A DNA stretch of 64,000 bases from Streptomyces sp. Ag109_O5-1 (GCF_003814875.1 NZ_RKQF01000001.1:2232001-2296000); one strand, 5' to 3'. Shown: positions 24,534 to 33,401, numbered from the stretch's first letter. Program-made: numbers and translations. Notes: generated by a model from the sequence alone, not told the origin.

Positions 24534-25909
24534 GCCGCCGCCCCCTTGTGGAGGCGTATCATCGGTGCCGACGCCTGTGCGCCCTGATGGTCCGCAGGCT
24601 CCCGATGCCCCTCCGACATCCGGCGGTTGGTGTCCGTCAGCCGGATCTCCTGGGGGGTCCGGATATGTTCCACCAAGTTGATCCGCGAACCCACTTGCCA
24701 GATGGCCCGCCCTGGTGCGCACACGTTGGAACCGTCGGCTAGCGCCTTGCGCGCCCAGTCGGGAAGTCCCAGGTAGTTGGCGGTTGTCTCGGCCTCGTCC
24801 CGGTCCATGTGGTACAGGACCCTTGTCGCCGTCAATTTCAGGATGGCCGCCGCCTCCGGGGCCTGCTCCAGCAGCAGATCCCCGAGGTGGTGCAGGACCG
24901 CCCAGAAGGACAACCCCAGGCGCCTGCCGTACCGGACCAGCTCCTCGAACAAGCGTGCTACGGGGCGGTGGGAGAGGATGTGCCAGGCTTCCTCGACGAT
25001 CAAAGTCCTTTTGATCCGGTCATTCGGCTTGATCCATCCGAACCGCAGCCAGGGCCCGATGACCGCCATCAGCAGCGGCATGGCCTCGCCCTCGCGCGGC
25101 AGCTTCGTCAGATCGAAGATGATCAACCGGGCGTCGAGGTCGATCCCTTCGGTTGTCGGGCCGTCGAACATGCCGGCCAGGTCGCGGCTGGGGTTGCACA
25201 GTGAGTCCAGGGCCAGCGCGGCTGGCTGGCCCCACTCCACCAACTCCTGCGGAGTGACCGGCTGTTGTCCGAGAAGGGTCGGCTGCGGGGCGGTCAGCGC
25301 GTCCAGGACGTCGGAGAGGATCGCCACGCGCTGCTGCTCGCGGGCCGCGGCGGTGGCCGACTTGTGGGCCTCGGCCAGGGCGAACTTGGTCTGCGAGGTG
25401 AGGGTGCCGGTGAGGATCTCCATCATGGACACGAGCACCTTGAACTGGTGCTCGGCAGGGATCCGGTCGTCGAGCGGGTTGATCCGCACCCCTTCGCCGC
25501 CGTCGCCCGCGCCATAGACGAGGCGGATCGGCGTGATGCCCAACTGCCGGGCAATGCCGTCCCATTCACCGGCGCCGTCCTCGCCCTGCGCGTCCAGAAT
25601 GGCGAAGCTCCGGTCGCGGAAGCGTAGTTGTCGCAGGACGTAGGTCTTCTCCAGTGCGGACTTGCCGTAGCCGGACTTCCCCAGGATCAGCGCGTGGCCG
25701 CTGGCGAGCCGGATGCGCGCCTGCGGGTTGTACAGGATGAAGGGGTCGTAGATGTAGGCCTTGCCGCTGTAGGCCTCCCGCCCGATGATCACGCCACGGG
25801 GGTCCATGCTGGCCGCGCCGACCGCCGGGTAGAGGCCGCAGGCGTGGCTGGTGGTCGAGCGGACGGCCCGCCGCCGGGTCTGTGTCTGGCGCCGCAGCAT
25901 CTCCAGCAT
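24530..25909 (-). CDS. VirB4-like conjugation ATPase
   Basis: 459 aa from ATG 25909, two bases after the stop of the upstream SCO6880-type gene, with GGAAGG upstream. Walker A GKSGYGKS is at about 77-84 and Walker B RTLIVEEAWHIL at about 301-312; the segment FWAVLHHLGDLL and the final INLVEHIRTPQEI resemble the C-terminal halves of VirB4/TraC ATPases. It lacks the large N-terminal half of classical VirB4, which seems to be supplied by the preceding SCO6880-type membrane protein. It probably energises assembly of the transfer channel at the inner membrane. Confidence 0.88.
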   Translation of the reverse strand: MLEMLRRQTQTRRRAVRSTTSHACGLYPAVGAASMDPRGVIIGREAYSGKAYIYDPFILYNPQARIRLASGHALILGKSGYGKSALEKTYVLRQLRFRDRSFAILDAQGEDGAGEWDGIARQLGITPIRLVYGAGDGGEGVRINPLDDRIPAEHQFKVLVSMMEILTGTLTSQTKFALAEAHKSATAAAREQQRVAILSDVLDALTAPQPTLLGQQPVTPQELVEWGQPAALALDSLCNPSRDLAGMFDGPTTEGIDLDARLIIFDLTKLPREGEAMPLLMAVIGPWLRFGWIKPNDRIKRTLIVEEAWHILSHRPVARLFEELVRYGRRLGLSFWAVLHHLGDLLLEQAPEAAAILKLTATRVLYHMDRDEAETTANYLGLPDWARKALADGSNVCAPGRAIWQVGSRINLVEHIRTPQEIRLTDTNRRMSEGHREPADHQGAQASAPMIRLHKGAAA

Positions 25910-25911
25910 CG

Positions 25912-27411
25912 CTACCGCCCTTCCTTCAGCAGTCCGGCGGCGAAGGGCAGCGTGTTGGCGAAGGCCCGGTGATGCTCGGTGTCGCACCACTCCAGTCGCA
26001 GGCCCGCGCGGGTGGCGCCGGCGCGGACCGTGTCAGCGTCCCGGCGCAGGGCGTCGAGGGTGGGCGAGGTGACGGTGATCCAGGCAGCGAGCCGCGTGCC
26101 CGCCGCCCCGTCGGCGATGTCCCGCATGGTGCGGATCGAGGCGCTCTGGGCTTTCTGCTCCCGCGGGTCCTCGATCCGTCCGGCCTTCTTGTCCGCCTGG
26201 CCCAGCTCGTTCGTGGCGTCCGCCATGGCTTCGGTGATCGCCTGGTCCGTGCTGACGAGGTCCATGACCACGGACACCGACAGGATGATGTCCTGGAGGT
26301 AGAGCAGGATCGGCGCGAGGAAGTTGATGCCGACCGGGAGGACAGGCAGCTCCTTCACCCAGGCGGTCATCGAGTACCAGTCGTCCTCAGTGGCCTCCCA
26401 GCTGCGCGAGGACATGTACTTCTTGTTGCGGGCGTCCAGGACGGCGGGCCAGCAGGTGACCCGGTCCATGCCGGCGGTGTCGTCGATCCAGTGGCCGGGG
26501 TCGTAGGCGTGGTGCAGATTGGAGGCCAGCCCGGCTTCGTCGAGATTGCGGACGTGGCGCAGCTGTCCGCGTCCCAGCGTCCGGATGAAGCTCTCGATCT
26601 CCTGCCCGAGCGTGATCGCGTAGCCCTCGTGGAGGGTGTTGTAGCGGCGGGCCTCGGCGACCAGGTCAGCGGTGTAGGGGATGCCCACCACAAGCAGCAA
26701 TCGGCGGTCTTCTGCGGTGACCGCGACACGCCGGATCAGGTCGTCGTACGACTGCTGCAACCACGTCGGGCTGTTGGTGTCACGCCGTTCGGCGGCGTCC
26801 CGGGCATGGGCGTTGGGGTCGGTGGGGATGACCCGGCTGATCCACTGGAGGCGGCGGATCCGCCCGCCGCTGTCGGCCGTGGTCTTCAGCAGGTGCTCGT
26901 AGGCCCGGATCAGGGCCTCCTTGTCCGCGGTGTCGAGGCTGCCGAAGTCGCGCTGGCCTTCCACCTCGACCACGGCGGTGAACATCAGCTCGTCCGGCTG
27001 CAGCACGATCGCGATCTCGCCGAAGGAGGTACGAGCCGAGATCCACTGCATGTTCCGCGGGACACCGACCGGGACGTCGACGGGGACGCGGCGGCCGTCG
27101 GCGTACCGGCCTGCGTACGGTGCCCTGGACCTGTAGAGCAGTGAGCCGTCCCGCAGCAGTTTCTTGTAGGTCCGGTTGATCTCGAACCACCGGACGTAGG
27201 TGCGCCCTTTGTGCGGCGCCAGCGTGGCCCAGGCGCAGGCGCCCGCGATCAGCACGAATCCGATGACCTTCAGCAGAATGCCGCCGAGGATCCAGGCCGC
27301 GATGAGCCCGCCGACGAACCCGCATCCCAATACGAGTTGCTCATCGGCTTCGAGCTTGCGGCCGAGCAGGCCGCGCGGCCTCGGCCGCGGGTAGGTGAAG
27401 GTGCGAGCCAC
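25912..27411 (-). CDS. SCO6880-family membrane protein (PrgI/VirB4 N-terminal-like)
   Basis: 499 aa from GTG 27411, preceded by AGGAG at 5 bases; the longer frame to 27822 is a low-complexity shadow of the upstream gene. Two hydrophobic segments at about 26-64 are followed by a soluble part with the features of the SCO6880 family (WFEINRTYKKLLRDG, MQWISARTSFGEIAIVLQ, DRVTCWPAVLDARNKKYMSS). Family members always accompany the downstream VirB4-like ATPase in actinobacterial transfer loci, and together they are thought to replace one VirB3/VirB4-type protein. Membrane location is predicted. Confidence 0.88.
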   Translation of the reverse strand: MARTFTYPRPRPRGLLGRKLEADEQLVLGCGFVGGLIAAWILGGILLKVIGFVLIAGACAWATLAPHKGRTYVRWFEINRTYKKLLRDGSLLYRSRAPYAGRYADGRRVPVDVPVGVPRNMQWISARTSFGEIAIVLQPDELMFTAVVEVEGQRDFGSLDTADKEALIRAYEHLLKTTADSGGRIRRLQWISRVIPTDPNAHARDAAERRDTNSPTWLQQSYDDLIRRVAVTAEDRRLLLVVGIPYTADLVAEARRYNTLHEGYAITLGQEIESFIRTLGRGQLRHVRNLDEAGLASNLHHAYDPGHWIDDTAGMDRVTCWPAVLDARNKKYMSSRSWEATEDDWYSMTAWVKELPVLPVGINFLAPILLYLQDIILSVSVVMDLVSTDQAITEAMADATNELGQADKKAGRIEDPREQKAQSASIRTMRDIADGAAGTRLAAWITVTSPTLDALRRDADTVRAGATRAGLRLEWCDTEHHRAFANTLPFAAGLLKEGR

Positions 27412-27442
27412 AGCTACTCCTGGACGTACGTCGGGACGGGCA

Positions 27443-28999
27443 TCAGCGCATCTCCTCGCCCGGCGGGGGCGGTTCCGGCTCGTCCGGGGGGTCGGGCGGC
27501 GGCCAGGACTGCGGGCCTGCCGGATCCACCGGCTCCCCGCCCGCCGATGCGCTGTCCGGGACTGCGGAGTCAGGAGCGCTTCCGGCAGACGGCGCGTCCC
27601 CGCCGGGGGCGTGACCACCGCCGCCGTCGGCATCGCCGCCCGCCGACGAGGCAGCGGATGAACCGCCGGAGTCGAGACCGCCGGTTGCCCCGTCGACTCC
27701 GCGGTCGACGGCGGCTTCGGCCTCGTCCTTGGTCTTGTCGACGCCCTTCTTCGCGGCCACGGCCGCCGCTCCGACACCGGTTGCGGCAGCTGCTCCTTCG
27801 GCCGCTCCGGCCTCGGTCGCACCGTCTCCGCTCAGGGCCTCGCCGTCTGCAGCGTCGTCTTCTCCTTCATCGCTGTCGTCACTGGATCCGGTGCCGTCGC
27901 CGCCGCCCATACGCGACTTGAGTTCTCCGTAGGAGTCGCCCACCTGGTTGCCAACCTCCTTCGCCCGGCCCTTGAGGTCGTCACGCGCGGCGTACATGTC
28001 GCGCACCTCGTCGCCGAACGTCGGAAGGAACTTCGAGAGCTGGAAGGGCATGTAGAAGGCGAGGAACAGCAGTGCCATCGCGGTGAAGACGGTCGCAAAG
28101 GACTGCCCCAGGCTCTTGTTGGGGCTGTCGGATGCCAGCGTTCCGGTGGCGAGCGCGATGACCGTGAACGTCACGTACTTCGAGGCGATGACCGCAGCCA
28201 TAACGCCGCACCAGCGCTTGGTGTGTCCCCACAGGTCGCGGTCCACCAGGCCGCTGAACACCGTCGGTCCGAAGACGAGACCGGAGAGGATCAAGGCGTT
28301 GCGGACGATGAGCTCCAGCCAGACGCCAGCCACCGCCGCCAGCATTGCCAGGCTGAAGAAGATCACGATGATGGCGCCACCGGGGATCTTCATCAGCGCG
28401 AGCATCGCTGTCGTGACGGTGAGCACCATGTCGGCGGCGTCGCCAGCCACGGGCTTGAACATGGCCTCCGCGGCCTCGTCGAAAAGCCGCACGGTGTAGG
28501 CGACCGCTAGCGGTGCGAAGGCGGAGACCAGGACCGACATCAGCAGAAAGCCGACGGATTCCCCCAGTGCCCGGAGCGGCTGAACCCCTTGAATCGCCCT
28601 TTTGGCGACGGCGATCAGCCACAGGATGACCGTCAGCACCGTGGAGGCGGCAAAGGCCATGGTGTAGGTCCGAAGGAACCCCGGGTCCTGCCAGTCGATG
28701 CGCGTGGTCGATCCGAGTGCCTTCATCATCTGGGTGAAGATGCTGGTCACAGCGTTGTTGAAGAACTGGGCGATGTACCCCAAGGGATCCGACGCGAAGT
28801 CGATGGCCTCGTTCGTCTTCTCGACGACATTGCAGACCTTGTCGGCGAACGGGATGTTCTTGCAGGACCAGTCGGAGAAGTCGTTCGCCTGGGCCTGACC
28901 CGGGGCGAGCATGATGCTGAGCGTGGCCGTCAGGCCGGTAATCCAGACGAGACGGGTCCGTACCCGATACTGAGTCTCAGCCGACATACGGGGGCGCAT
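27443..28999 (-). CDS. VirB6/TrbL-like polytopic membrane protein
   Basis: 518 aa. ATG 28999 is favoured because GGGAG precedes it; it overlaps the end of the upstream VirB8-like gene by 23 bases. A signal-like segment (LVWITGLTATLSIMLAPGQA) is followed by about six membrane helices between residues 100 and 340 and a long Gly/Ala/Asp/Ser/Pro-rich tail ending in PPDEPEPPPPGEEMR. Cysteines in the first extracellular part (SCKNIPFADKVCNVV) could form a disulfide. The pattern fits the VirB6/TrbL channel component of type IV secretion; the repetitive tail may reach into the cell wall or cytoplasm. Confidence 0.82.
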   Translation of the reverse strand: MRPRMSAETQYRVRTRLVWITGLTATLSIMLAPGQAQANDFSDWSCKNIPFADKVCNVVEKTNEAIDFASDPLGYIAQFFNNAVTSIFTQMMKALGSTTRIDWQDPGFLRTYTMAFAASTVLTVILWLIAVAKRAIQGVQPLRALGESVGFLLMSVLVSAFAPLAVAYTVRLFDEAAEAMFKPVAGDAADMVLTVTTAMLALMKIPGGAIIVIFFSLAMLAAVAGVWLELIVRNALILSGLVFGPTVFSGLVDRDLWGHTKRWCGVMAAVIASKYVTFTVIALATGTLASDSPNKSLGQSFATVFTAMALLFLAFYMPFQLSKFLPTFGDEVRDMYAARDDLKGRAKEVGNQVGDSYGELKSRMGGGDGTGSSDDSDEGEDDAADGEALSGDGATEAGAAEGAAAATGVGAAAVAAKKGVDKTKDEAEAAVDRGVDGATGGLDSGGSSAASSAGGDADGGGGHAPGGDAPSAGSAPDSAVPDSASAGGEPVDPAGPQSWPPPDPPDEPEPPPPGEEMR

Positions 29000-29774
29000 T
29001 GAACTCCCGATCTGCCGTGCGGAACTCGTCCACGCTGGTAGGGCTGTCGCTGCCTGCATCCAGAGGGGTCGGGCCGTTGACGGAAGTGATCGCGTTCAGC
29101 TTCCAGTCGTTGGACTGCCACTCCAGGGTCAGCGTGTAGGTGGTCCACGACGCGGATACCGGCATCGGGGCGTTCTTGTCCGTGACGCCGACGAGTCCGG
29201 CCATCCACACGTCGACGGTGGCCACCTGATCGGTGTACGTGGTAACCCTGGTGCCCATCGCCGCACCACGTGCGACCAGCCCGTCGGTACTCCCGGCGGT
29301 GATGCCCAGCGAGGTGAGGACCTGCTGCATCCCGGTGTCGTCGTTGCGGATCTGCCGCTCCAGCGCCTGGCTGGTCATCATCGCGGCGAGCGTCGCGTGC
29401 CGGGCCTTCTCGTCGGTGAAGTAGGCGGCTGATGAACGCGCCACCTGGTAGTTCACTGCGGCCTGAACCACGCCGACCTGGTTGTGGGTATAGCCGACCG
29501 GGACACCGTTGACCAGCTTCTTCGCGGTACTCTTGGTGTCCCCTCCCGTGGTGTTCTTCTCCGCCGGCGCGTTCCGGCTCTGGCCGTCGGACGAGCCGTC
29601 GGATCCGCCACCACCTCCGGAAAGGCTCATGAACACCGCGAGGATGACCAGCGCGAGGAATACCGCTCCGGTGATGGCCATTCCCCGCCACCAGGGCTTG
29701 CCGCCCTGCACTTCGGTCGGCGTCTCAGCGATCAGGACTCGCGTACCCCTGCCACGGGTGGTCTGGCGGGCCAT
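28977..29774 (-). CDS. VirB8/TcpC-like conjugal transfer protein
   Basis: 265 aa. One N-terminal membrane helix at about 31-51 (ITGAVFLALVILAVFMSL), then a Gly/Ser linker and a soluble extracytoplasmic domain with a VirB8/NTF2-like alpha/beta pattern (NQVGVVQAAVNYQVARSS, VATVDVWMAGLVGV, YTLTLEWQSNDWKLNAI). The start overlaps the stop of the pilin-like gene by one base (TGATG). VirB8-type proteins bridge the inner-membrane complex and the periplasmic or wall-facing part. The assignment rests on topology and operon position more than on motifs. Confidence 0.75.
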   Translation of the reverse strand: MARQTTRGRGTRVLIAETPTEVQGGKPWWRGMAITGAVFLALVILAVFMSLSGGGGGSDGSSDGQSRNAPAEKNTTGGDTKSTAKKLVNGVPVGYTHNQVGVVQAAVNYQVARSSAAYFTDEKARHATLAAMMTSQALERQIRNDDTGMQQVLTSLGITAGSTDGLVARGAAMGTRVTTYTDQVATVDVWMAGLVGVTDKNAPMPVSASWTTYTLTLEWQSNDWKLNAITSVNGPTPLDAGSDSPTSVDEFRTADREFNAPPYVG

Positions 29775-30097
29775 CAGATGCCCATCCCGTACACGATCGT
29801 GAAGATCGTTCCTATCGAGGCGACGACGAAGGCCCCGACGAGACTGCCTGCGATTTCCTTCTTGCCCTTGCTGACCTGGGCGACATCGTGCTGCCCCTCG
29901 CCGACCTTGAGATGTACGGCGCCGAGAATCGCGCGTCCTACCAGGACGAGAACGACTCCGGCCATGAGGGCCTGGATCACCGTTCGCCCCGTTGTGCCCA
30001 ACTTCCCGAATGGGCCCCAGTCCGGGGACAGCCCGTTCACGAGGGGCCCGATGTCACCACTCGCTGCAAGATCCACTAGGTGTTGTGAAACGGGCAT
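29774..30097 (-). CDS. Small two-helix membrane protein, candidate VirB2-like pilin or channel subunit
   Basis: 107 aa from ATG 30097, with GGGAG upstream; the ORF can extend further but the N-terminus MPVSQHLVDLAASGD has the best ribosome site. Two hydrophobic helices (about 40-62 and 84-107) separated by a polar Lys/Gln loop match the size and topology of VirB2/TrbC-type subunits. It lacks a clear signal peptide. It is the first gene of the long minus-strand transfer operon and its upstream region carries the candidate operators. Confidence 0.75.
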   Translation of the reverse strand: MPVSQHLVDLAASGDIGPLVNGLSPDWGPFGKLGTTGRTVIQALMAGVVLVLVGRAILGAVHLKVGEGQHDVAQVSKGKKEIAGSLVGAFVVASIGTIFTIVYGMGI

Positions 30098-30181
30098 CCC
30101 CCGACTCCCTTCCACCCTCGTCACGGAGGTCGACCCGAAACCGGGCCGTGACGGTGAAAGGTACATACACACAAACTTGAC

Positions 30182-30208
30182 AACAAGTGTTTATTGCCTG
30201 ACAGGCAA
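30182..30208. promoter_or_regulatory. Left operator block of the divergent conjugation promoter region
   Basis: On the minus strand 30182-30194 reads ATAAACACTTGTT, which matches the right-hand site at 30519-30531 in 12 of 13 bases. It directly abuts a perfect 7-1-7 palindrome TTGCCTGACAGGCAA at 30194-30208, and ACTTG/CAAGT (30175-30188) makes another small dyad. It sits about 85 bases upstream of the pilin-like gene. A repressor or activator binding region is inferred. Confidence 0.5.
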
Positions 30209-30517
30209 GGCCGCGTCACGGTTCAGGTAACCGCCGCGAGTGCGGCCGCCCCCGGGCGACCGACCAGGGCAACACAGCCCACCGACAGGCACCCTGAAGT
30301 CGCAGCACTTCATATATATGCAGCTCAGTTGGCACTCTTCTCCACGTACGCGACTCGCTTGAGGTGGGCTAGATGGCGCGCCGCCCTTCTCTGTAGCGGT
30401 GCAGCCAGCAGGCACTTCGTCGACATAATTCCCCGGCGCGGACACAGTCGTACGACACACTGAGGCCGCTGAAGCGGGTAGCCGTTCCGTCGCAAGTGAG
30501 GTTCACTGGCCTTCTTT

Positions 30518-30535
30518 CATAAACACATGTTTATG
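30518..30535. promoter_or_regulatory. Right operator: CATAAACA-CA-TGTTTATG dyad
   Basis: An 8-2-8 perfect inverted repeat just upstream of the Shine-Dalgarno of the transglycosylase/CHAP gene. Its core ATAAACACATGTT is repeated (one mismatch) in reverse orientation about 335 bp away near the start of the transfer operon. Placement outside the coding region supports the downstream start at 30548 rather than 30527. Confidence 0.5.
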
Positions 30536-30547
30536 GTCGGAGTGGGG

Positions 30548-31720
30548 ATGAACGGGCTCGGCAAGACCGCCACAGGTGTCACCGCGGCAGGCATCTCGGT
30601 GCTCTCGCTCTGTGTCCTCGCGGTCAGCGGTGCCACAACCCAGGCCAACGCCAACACCTGCCAGAGCGGCCTTCAGCCGATCGGAGACGGGGAAAGTGGA
30701 GCCGGCACGGGAGGGGAGGCACCAAAGTTCGACGGCGAGCAGGAAGCAGACAGCAGCCAGGTGACGGTTCCACTGCATCCGGAAGGTGCGCAGAACAGTG
30801 CGAAGTGGACCGCTCGTCAGGTTCGCAACGCGGCGACCATCACCAACGTCGCCCGGACCAGGAGCCTTTCACCGCGCGCCGCAGTCATCGCCGTGGCGGT
30901 CGCCATGCAGGAAAGCACCCTCAACAACCTGCACCACGGCCACGCGGACAGTGTGGGGCTCTTCCAGCAGAGGCCCTCGCAGGGCTGGGGCACAGTCAGT
31001 GAGCTCACCGACCCGGTGTACGCATCCGGGAGGTTTTACGACCGGCTCCTCAAGGTCGACAACTGGCAGCAGAAATCGCTCGCTAAGGTCGCCGCCTCGA
31101 TCCAGCGCCCCGCCGAGCAGTACCGCAACGAGTACGCCAAGTGGGAGGCCGCAGCCGGCTCTCTCGTAGCCAAGACCTGGGGAACCCACGCCGTGACCTC
31201 GATCAGCGCGGGCTGCAACGACCCGGCCGCCTCCGGCGGAAAGGACCCCAAGGCAACGTTCAACGTCAAGAACCCGCGCACCGCCGCCCAGGCCATCACG
31301 AGCGCCCGGAACGAAGCGGGCAAGACGGGCTGGTACCGGATGTGCGACAACTTCGCCGCCCAGGCCTACGGTTGGGGCTCATCCGGATCGGCAACGGCCA
31401 ACATTCACTGGAACCGACTCGTGGACGCTGGACTCGCGCACCCGGGCGACTTGTCACCGCCCGCGGGAGCACTGCTGTTCTATGACACAGGCGGCTCGGC
31501 GGGGCACGTCGCCCTCTACCTAGGCAACGATCAGGTGGCCAGCAACGACGTAGGGGACGAGTACCCACGCCAAGGCAAGATCGTCATCGTCTCGCGGAAA
31601 GATCTCACCGACGGCGCCTGGCGCCTGAGGTATCGCGGATGGGCCGAGCCGAGCTTCCCGAGCGCCGGCGGCATCAGCACCGTCCCCCTCCTCCCCGACA
31701 AGCAGGTGAACCAGCAGTGA
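30548..31720 (+). CDS. Secreted bifunctional wall hydrolase: lytic transglycosylase plus CHAP/NlpC-like domain (VirB1-like)
   Basis: ATG 30548 has GGAG 5 bases upstream; the earlier ATG 30527 lies inside the operator dyad. A signal peptide covers about residues 1-36 (ending in TTQANANT). A lysozyme-like fold follows, with the likely catalytic Glu in AMQESTLNNL (about 122) and SVGLFQQRPSQGWG. A C-terminal cysteine-peptidase-type domain carries Cys in RMCDNFAAQAYGWG (about 266) and His in SAGHVALYLG (about 319). Such proteins cut peptidoglycan glycan and peptide bonds locally to let the conjugation channel through the wall. It is divergent from the transfer operon and overlaps the next gene by GTGA. 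Confidence 0.9.
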   Translation: MNGLGKTATGVTAAGISVLSLCVLAVSGATTQANANTCQSGLQPIGDGESGAGTGGEAPKFDGEQEADSSQVTVPLHPEGAQNSAKWTARQVRNAATITNVARTRSLSPRAAVIAVAVAMQESTLNNLHHGHADSVGLFQQRPSQGWGTVSELTDPVYASGRFYDRLLKVDNWQQKSLAKVAASIQRPAEQYRNEYAKWEAAAGSLVAKTWGTHAVTSISAGCNDPAASGGKDPKATFNVKNPRTAAQAITSARNEAGKTGWYRMCDNFAAQAYGWGSSGSATANIHWNRLVDAGLAHPGDLSPPAGALLFYDTGGSAGHVALYLGNDQVASNDVGDEYPRQGKIVIVSRKDLTDGAWRLRYRGWAEPSFPSAGGISTVPLLPDKQVNQQ

Positions 31721-32484
31721 GCGACATATCCCCAGACGCGGTGCAGATCCGGATCACATCCGACGGCATCTGCTTCATAGACGAGGAGTACTTCACGGCG
31801 CCTCCCGGTGTCCCGCTCAACGACGCCGTCCTGGCGCACCTCCAACTGGAGGCCGCTGCCCTGGAGATGCCGGTCCGGGCAGTGATCCAGGACGAGCAGG
31901 CGCAGTACACGACTGCGATCCGGGTCGAAACCGACGGCACCAGCCATCCCGTGGCCGGCGAGGCTCAGGCCCCTGCCTCGCCAACATATCTGCCGATGCC
32001 GCAGCCCAAGTCCTTGGACCCTGTGCCGCCCGACCGGCCGTACGAGCCACTGCCCGAGCCCTATCGCGGACGGCTCGTTTCGATCTGCGCAACCGCCAAC
32101 CAGAACCTCTTCGCCGAAGCCGCACGCGACGCAGATCAACTACTCGTAGACCTTTCCGCCCAGTTCGGTCCGAGCCACCTCTTCACCTTGGCAGTCGGCC
32201 TCGTGCGCGGGGACATTGCATGGCTGGATCAGGACTTCCGATACGGCCTGCAGAGTTGGGTCTTCATGGCTCGGGCCTGGCACAGCCACCTCGGGCCTCA
32301 GCACAGCAGCACCGTTCGCGCCGCCGGCAACGCACTCGGCTGCTGGCGTCGGCTTCAGCCCACCGAAGCAGGGGAGTCAGCCGAGTACATGATCACGTTT
32401 CTCCGAGACGTATCTGTCCCAGACGGCGAAGCGGCGATCCGTAGTATCAGCCGGCGGGCACAGACAATCGCCCTGGCCAACTAA
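31717..32484 (+). CDS. Conserved hypothetical protein translationally coupled to the wall hydrolase
   Basis: 255 aa from GTG 31717, whose GTGA overlaps the TGA of the hydrolase gene, so the pair is one transcript and the shorter start is preferred. The N-terminal half looks like a small beta-rich domain (VQIRITSDGICFIDEEYF, PVRAVIQDEQ); the C-terminal half is helical with a repeat-like WLDQDFRYGLQSWVFMARAWHS segment as in tetratricopeptide proteins. No catalytic motif is evident. Proteins of this form accompany the transglycosylase in actinobacterial transfer loci, which suggests a role in regulation or assembly. Confidence 0.78.
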   Translation: MSDISPDAVQIRITSDGICFIDEEYFTAPPGVPLNDAVLAHLQLEAAALEMPVRAVIQDEQAQYTTAIRVETDGTSHPVAGEAQAPASPTYLPMPQPKSLDPVPPDRPYEPLPEPYRGRLVSICATANQNLFAEAARDADQLLVDLSAQFGPSHLFTLAVGLVRGDIAWLDQDFRYGLQSWVFMARAWHSHLGPQHSSTVRAAGNALGCWRRLQPTEAGESAEYMITFLRDVSVPDGEAAIRSISRRAQTIALAN

Positions 32485-32508
32485 CGGTCATTTGCGGATA
32501 CTTGACGC

Positions 32509-32688
32509 ATGAACCCCATACGCCTCGGCCGCATCGTCCTCTTCTCCCTCCCGTACATGCTCATCGTCGTCGGCGTCCTGGCAGCCTCTAAGGCTGACGG
32601 CGCCCCCAGCGTTGCGTTCGAGGCCCTTGGCGTAGCAGCCGTGGGCGCACTCTGGGCCTGGCGCCGTGGCCGACGGAACGGCTTCTGA
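32509..32688 (+). CDS. Small two-helix membrane protein, 59 aa
   Basis: ATG 32509 to TGA 32688, 24 bases after the previous stop. The protein has two short hydrophobic helices (RIVLFSLPYMLIVVGVLAA and AFEALGVAAVGALWAW) and a basic tail (RRGRRNGF). Codon use is typical coding. It may belong to the same transcript as the hydrolase pair. Its function is unknown. Confidence 0.6.
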   Translation: MNPIRLGRIVLFSLPYMLIVVGVLAASKADGAPSVAFEALGVAAVGALWAWRRGRRNGF

Positions 32689-32750
32689 AAGCTCAGGTAG
32701 GGAAGCCCGAGAATACGGCCCTACAGGCTGCTACCGGGGCTGGGCCAACG

Positions 32751-33401
32751 TCACGGAGTCGCTGTCGGGCCCAAGGGGATCCGGTCAATTTCCTTCCACG
32801 TGATGGTCTTCGATCTCTTGGTGTCCGTGGCCGTGACATCGACGAGATAGACGGCGGAGATATGAAGAGGAGCGTGGCTTGGCCTAATACGGCGCAGGCG
32901 GCGCTGTGCCTCATCAGAGTCGGCATGGTCGTAGGCGTACGCCGTGGACAGGTGCTGAACGCTCCAGGGGTACCTGGCCGCTTCCTCGCCGCACACGCCC
33001 CGGATGGTGTCGCGGGTGGCGTCGTGGAGTGTCGCAAGGCCCTCGTCCGGATGCAGGTCGGCTAGAACGCCAGTGTGATAGCTCAGGAGCGACCCAACCA
33101 TCACTTCCAGCGGCTCGAAGGTGCTCAGGCGTTGCCGCAAAGCATCCACCAGAGCCTGACGTTCTTCCTTCGGCACGGCAGCAGCTGGACGCCCACTGAT
33201 CTGGTCGATAGCGATGTGAAGCCAGCGCGGCTCGACTGGGCACAATGGGAACCCCTCGTCGATCAACACCTTGTTCGCTTCGGTGATGAGGCTGATCAAA
33301 GGCGTGTGGCGGGGATCGGAAAGATCGACTACTGCATAGATGTGTAGAACACTCTCGGCCTTCCACGCCTCCGTCCCGTGCAGGAACGTCAAAGGCTTCA
33401 C
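32751..33401 (-). CDS. 2'-5' RNA ligase / 2H phosphoesterase-like protein
   Basis: 216 aa. Two spaced histidine motifs, RWLHIAIDQI (about 60) and VQHLSTAYAY (about 150), and the alternating strand/helix pattern resemble the two-histidine (2H) phosphoesterase fold that includes 2'-5' RNA ligase-like proteins. The first motif has Ala where the consensus has Thr or Ser, so activity is doubtful. It is convergent with the small membrane-protein gene. Substrate is unknown. Confidence 0.55.
   Translation of the reverse strand: MKPLTFLHGTEAWKAESVLHIYAVVDLSDPRHTPLISLITEANKVLIDEGFPLCPVEPRWLHIAIDQISGRPAAAVPKEERQALVDALRQRLSTFEPLEVMVGSLLSYHTGVLADLHPDEGLATLHDATRDTIRGVCGEEAARYPWSVQHLSTAYAYDHADSDEAQRRLRRIRPSHAPLHISAVYLVDVTATDTKRSKTITWKEIDRIPLGPTATP

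Noticed and set aside
24533..24722. N-terminal extension of the coupling ATPase
   Set aside because: It would lie wholly inside the VirB4-like coding region; the ATGA overlap at 24533 is the normal coupled start.
30527..30547. Upstream ATG of the wall hydrolase at 30527
   Set aside because: It lies within an 18-bp operator dyad and lacks a ribosome site; 30548 has GGAG at proper spacing.
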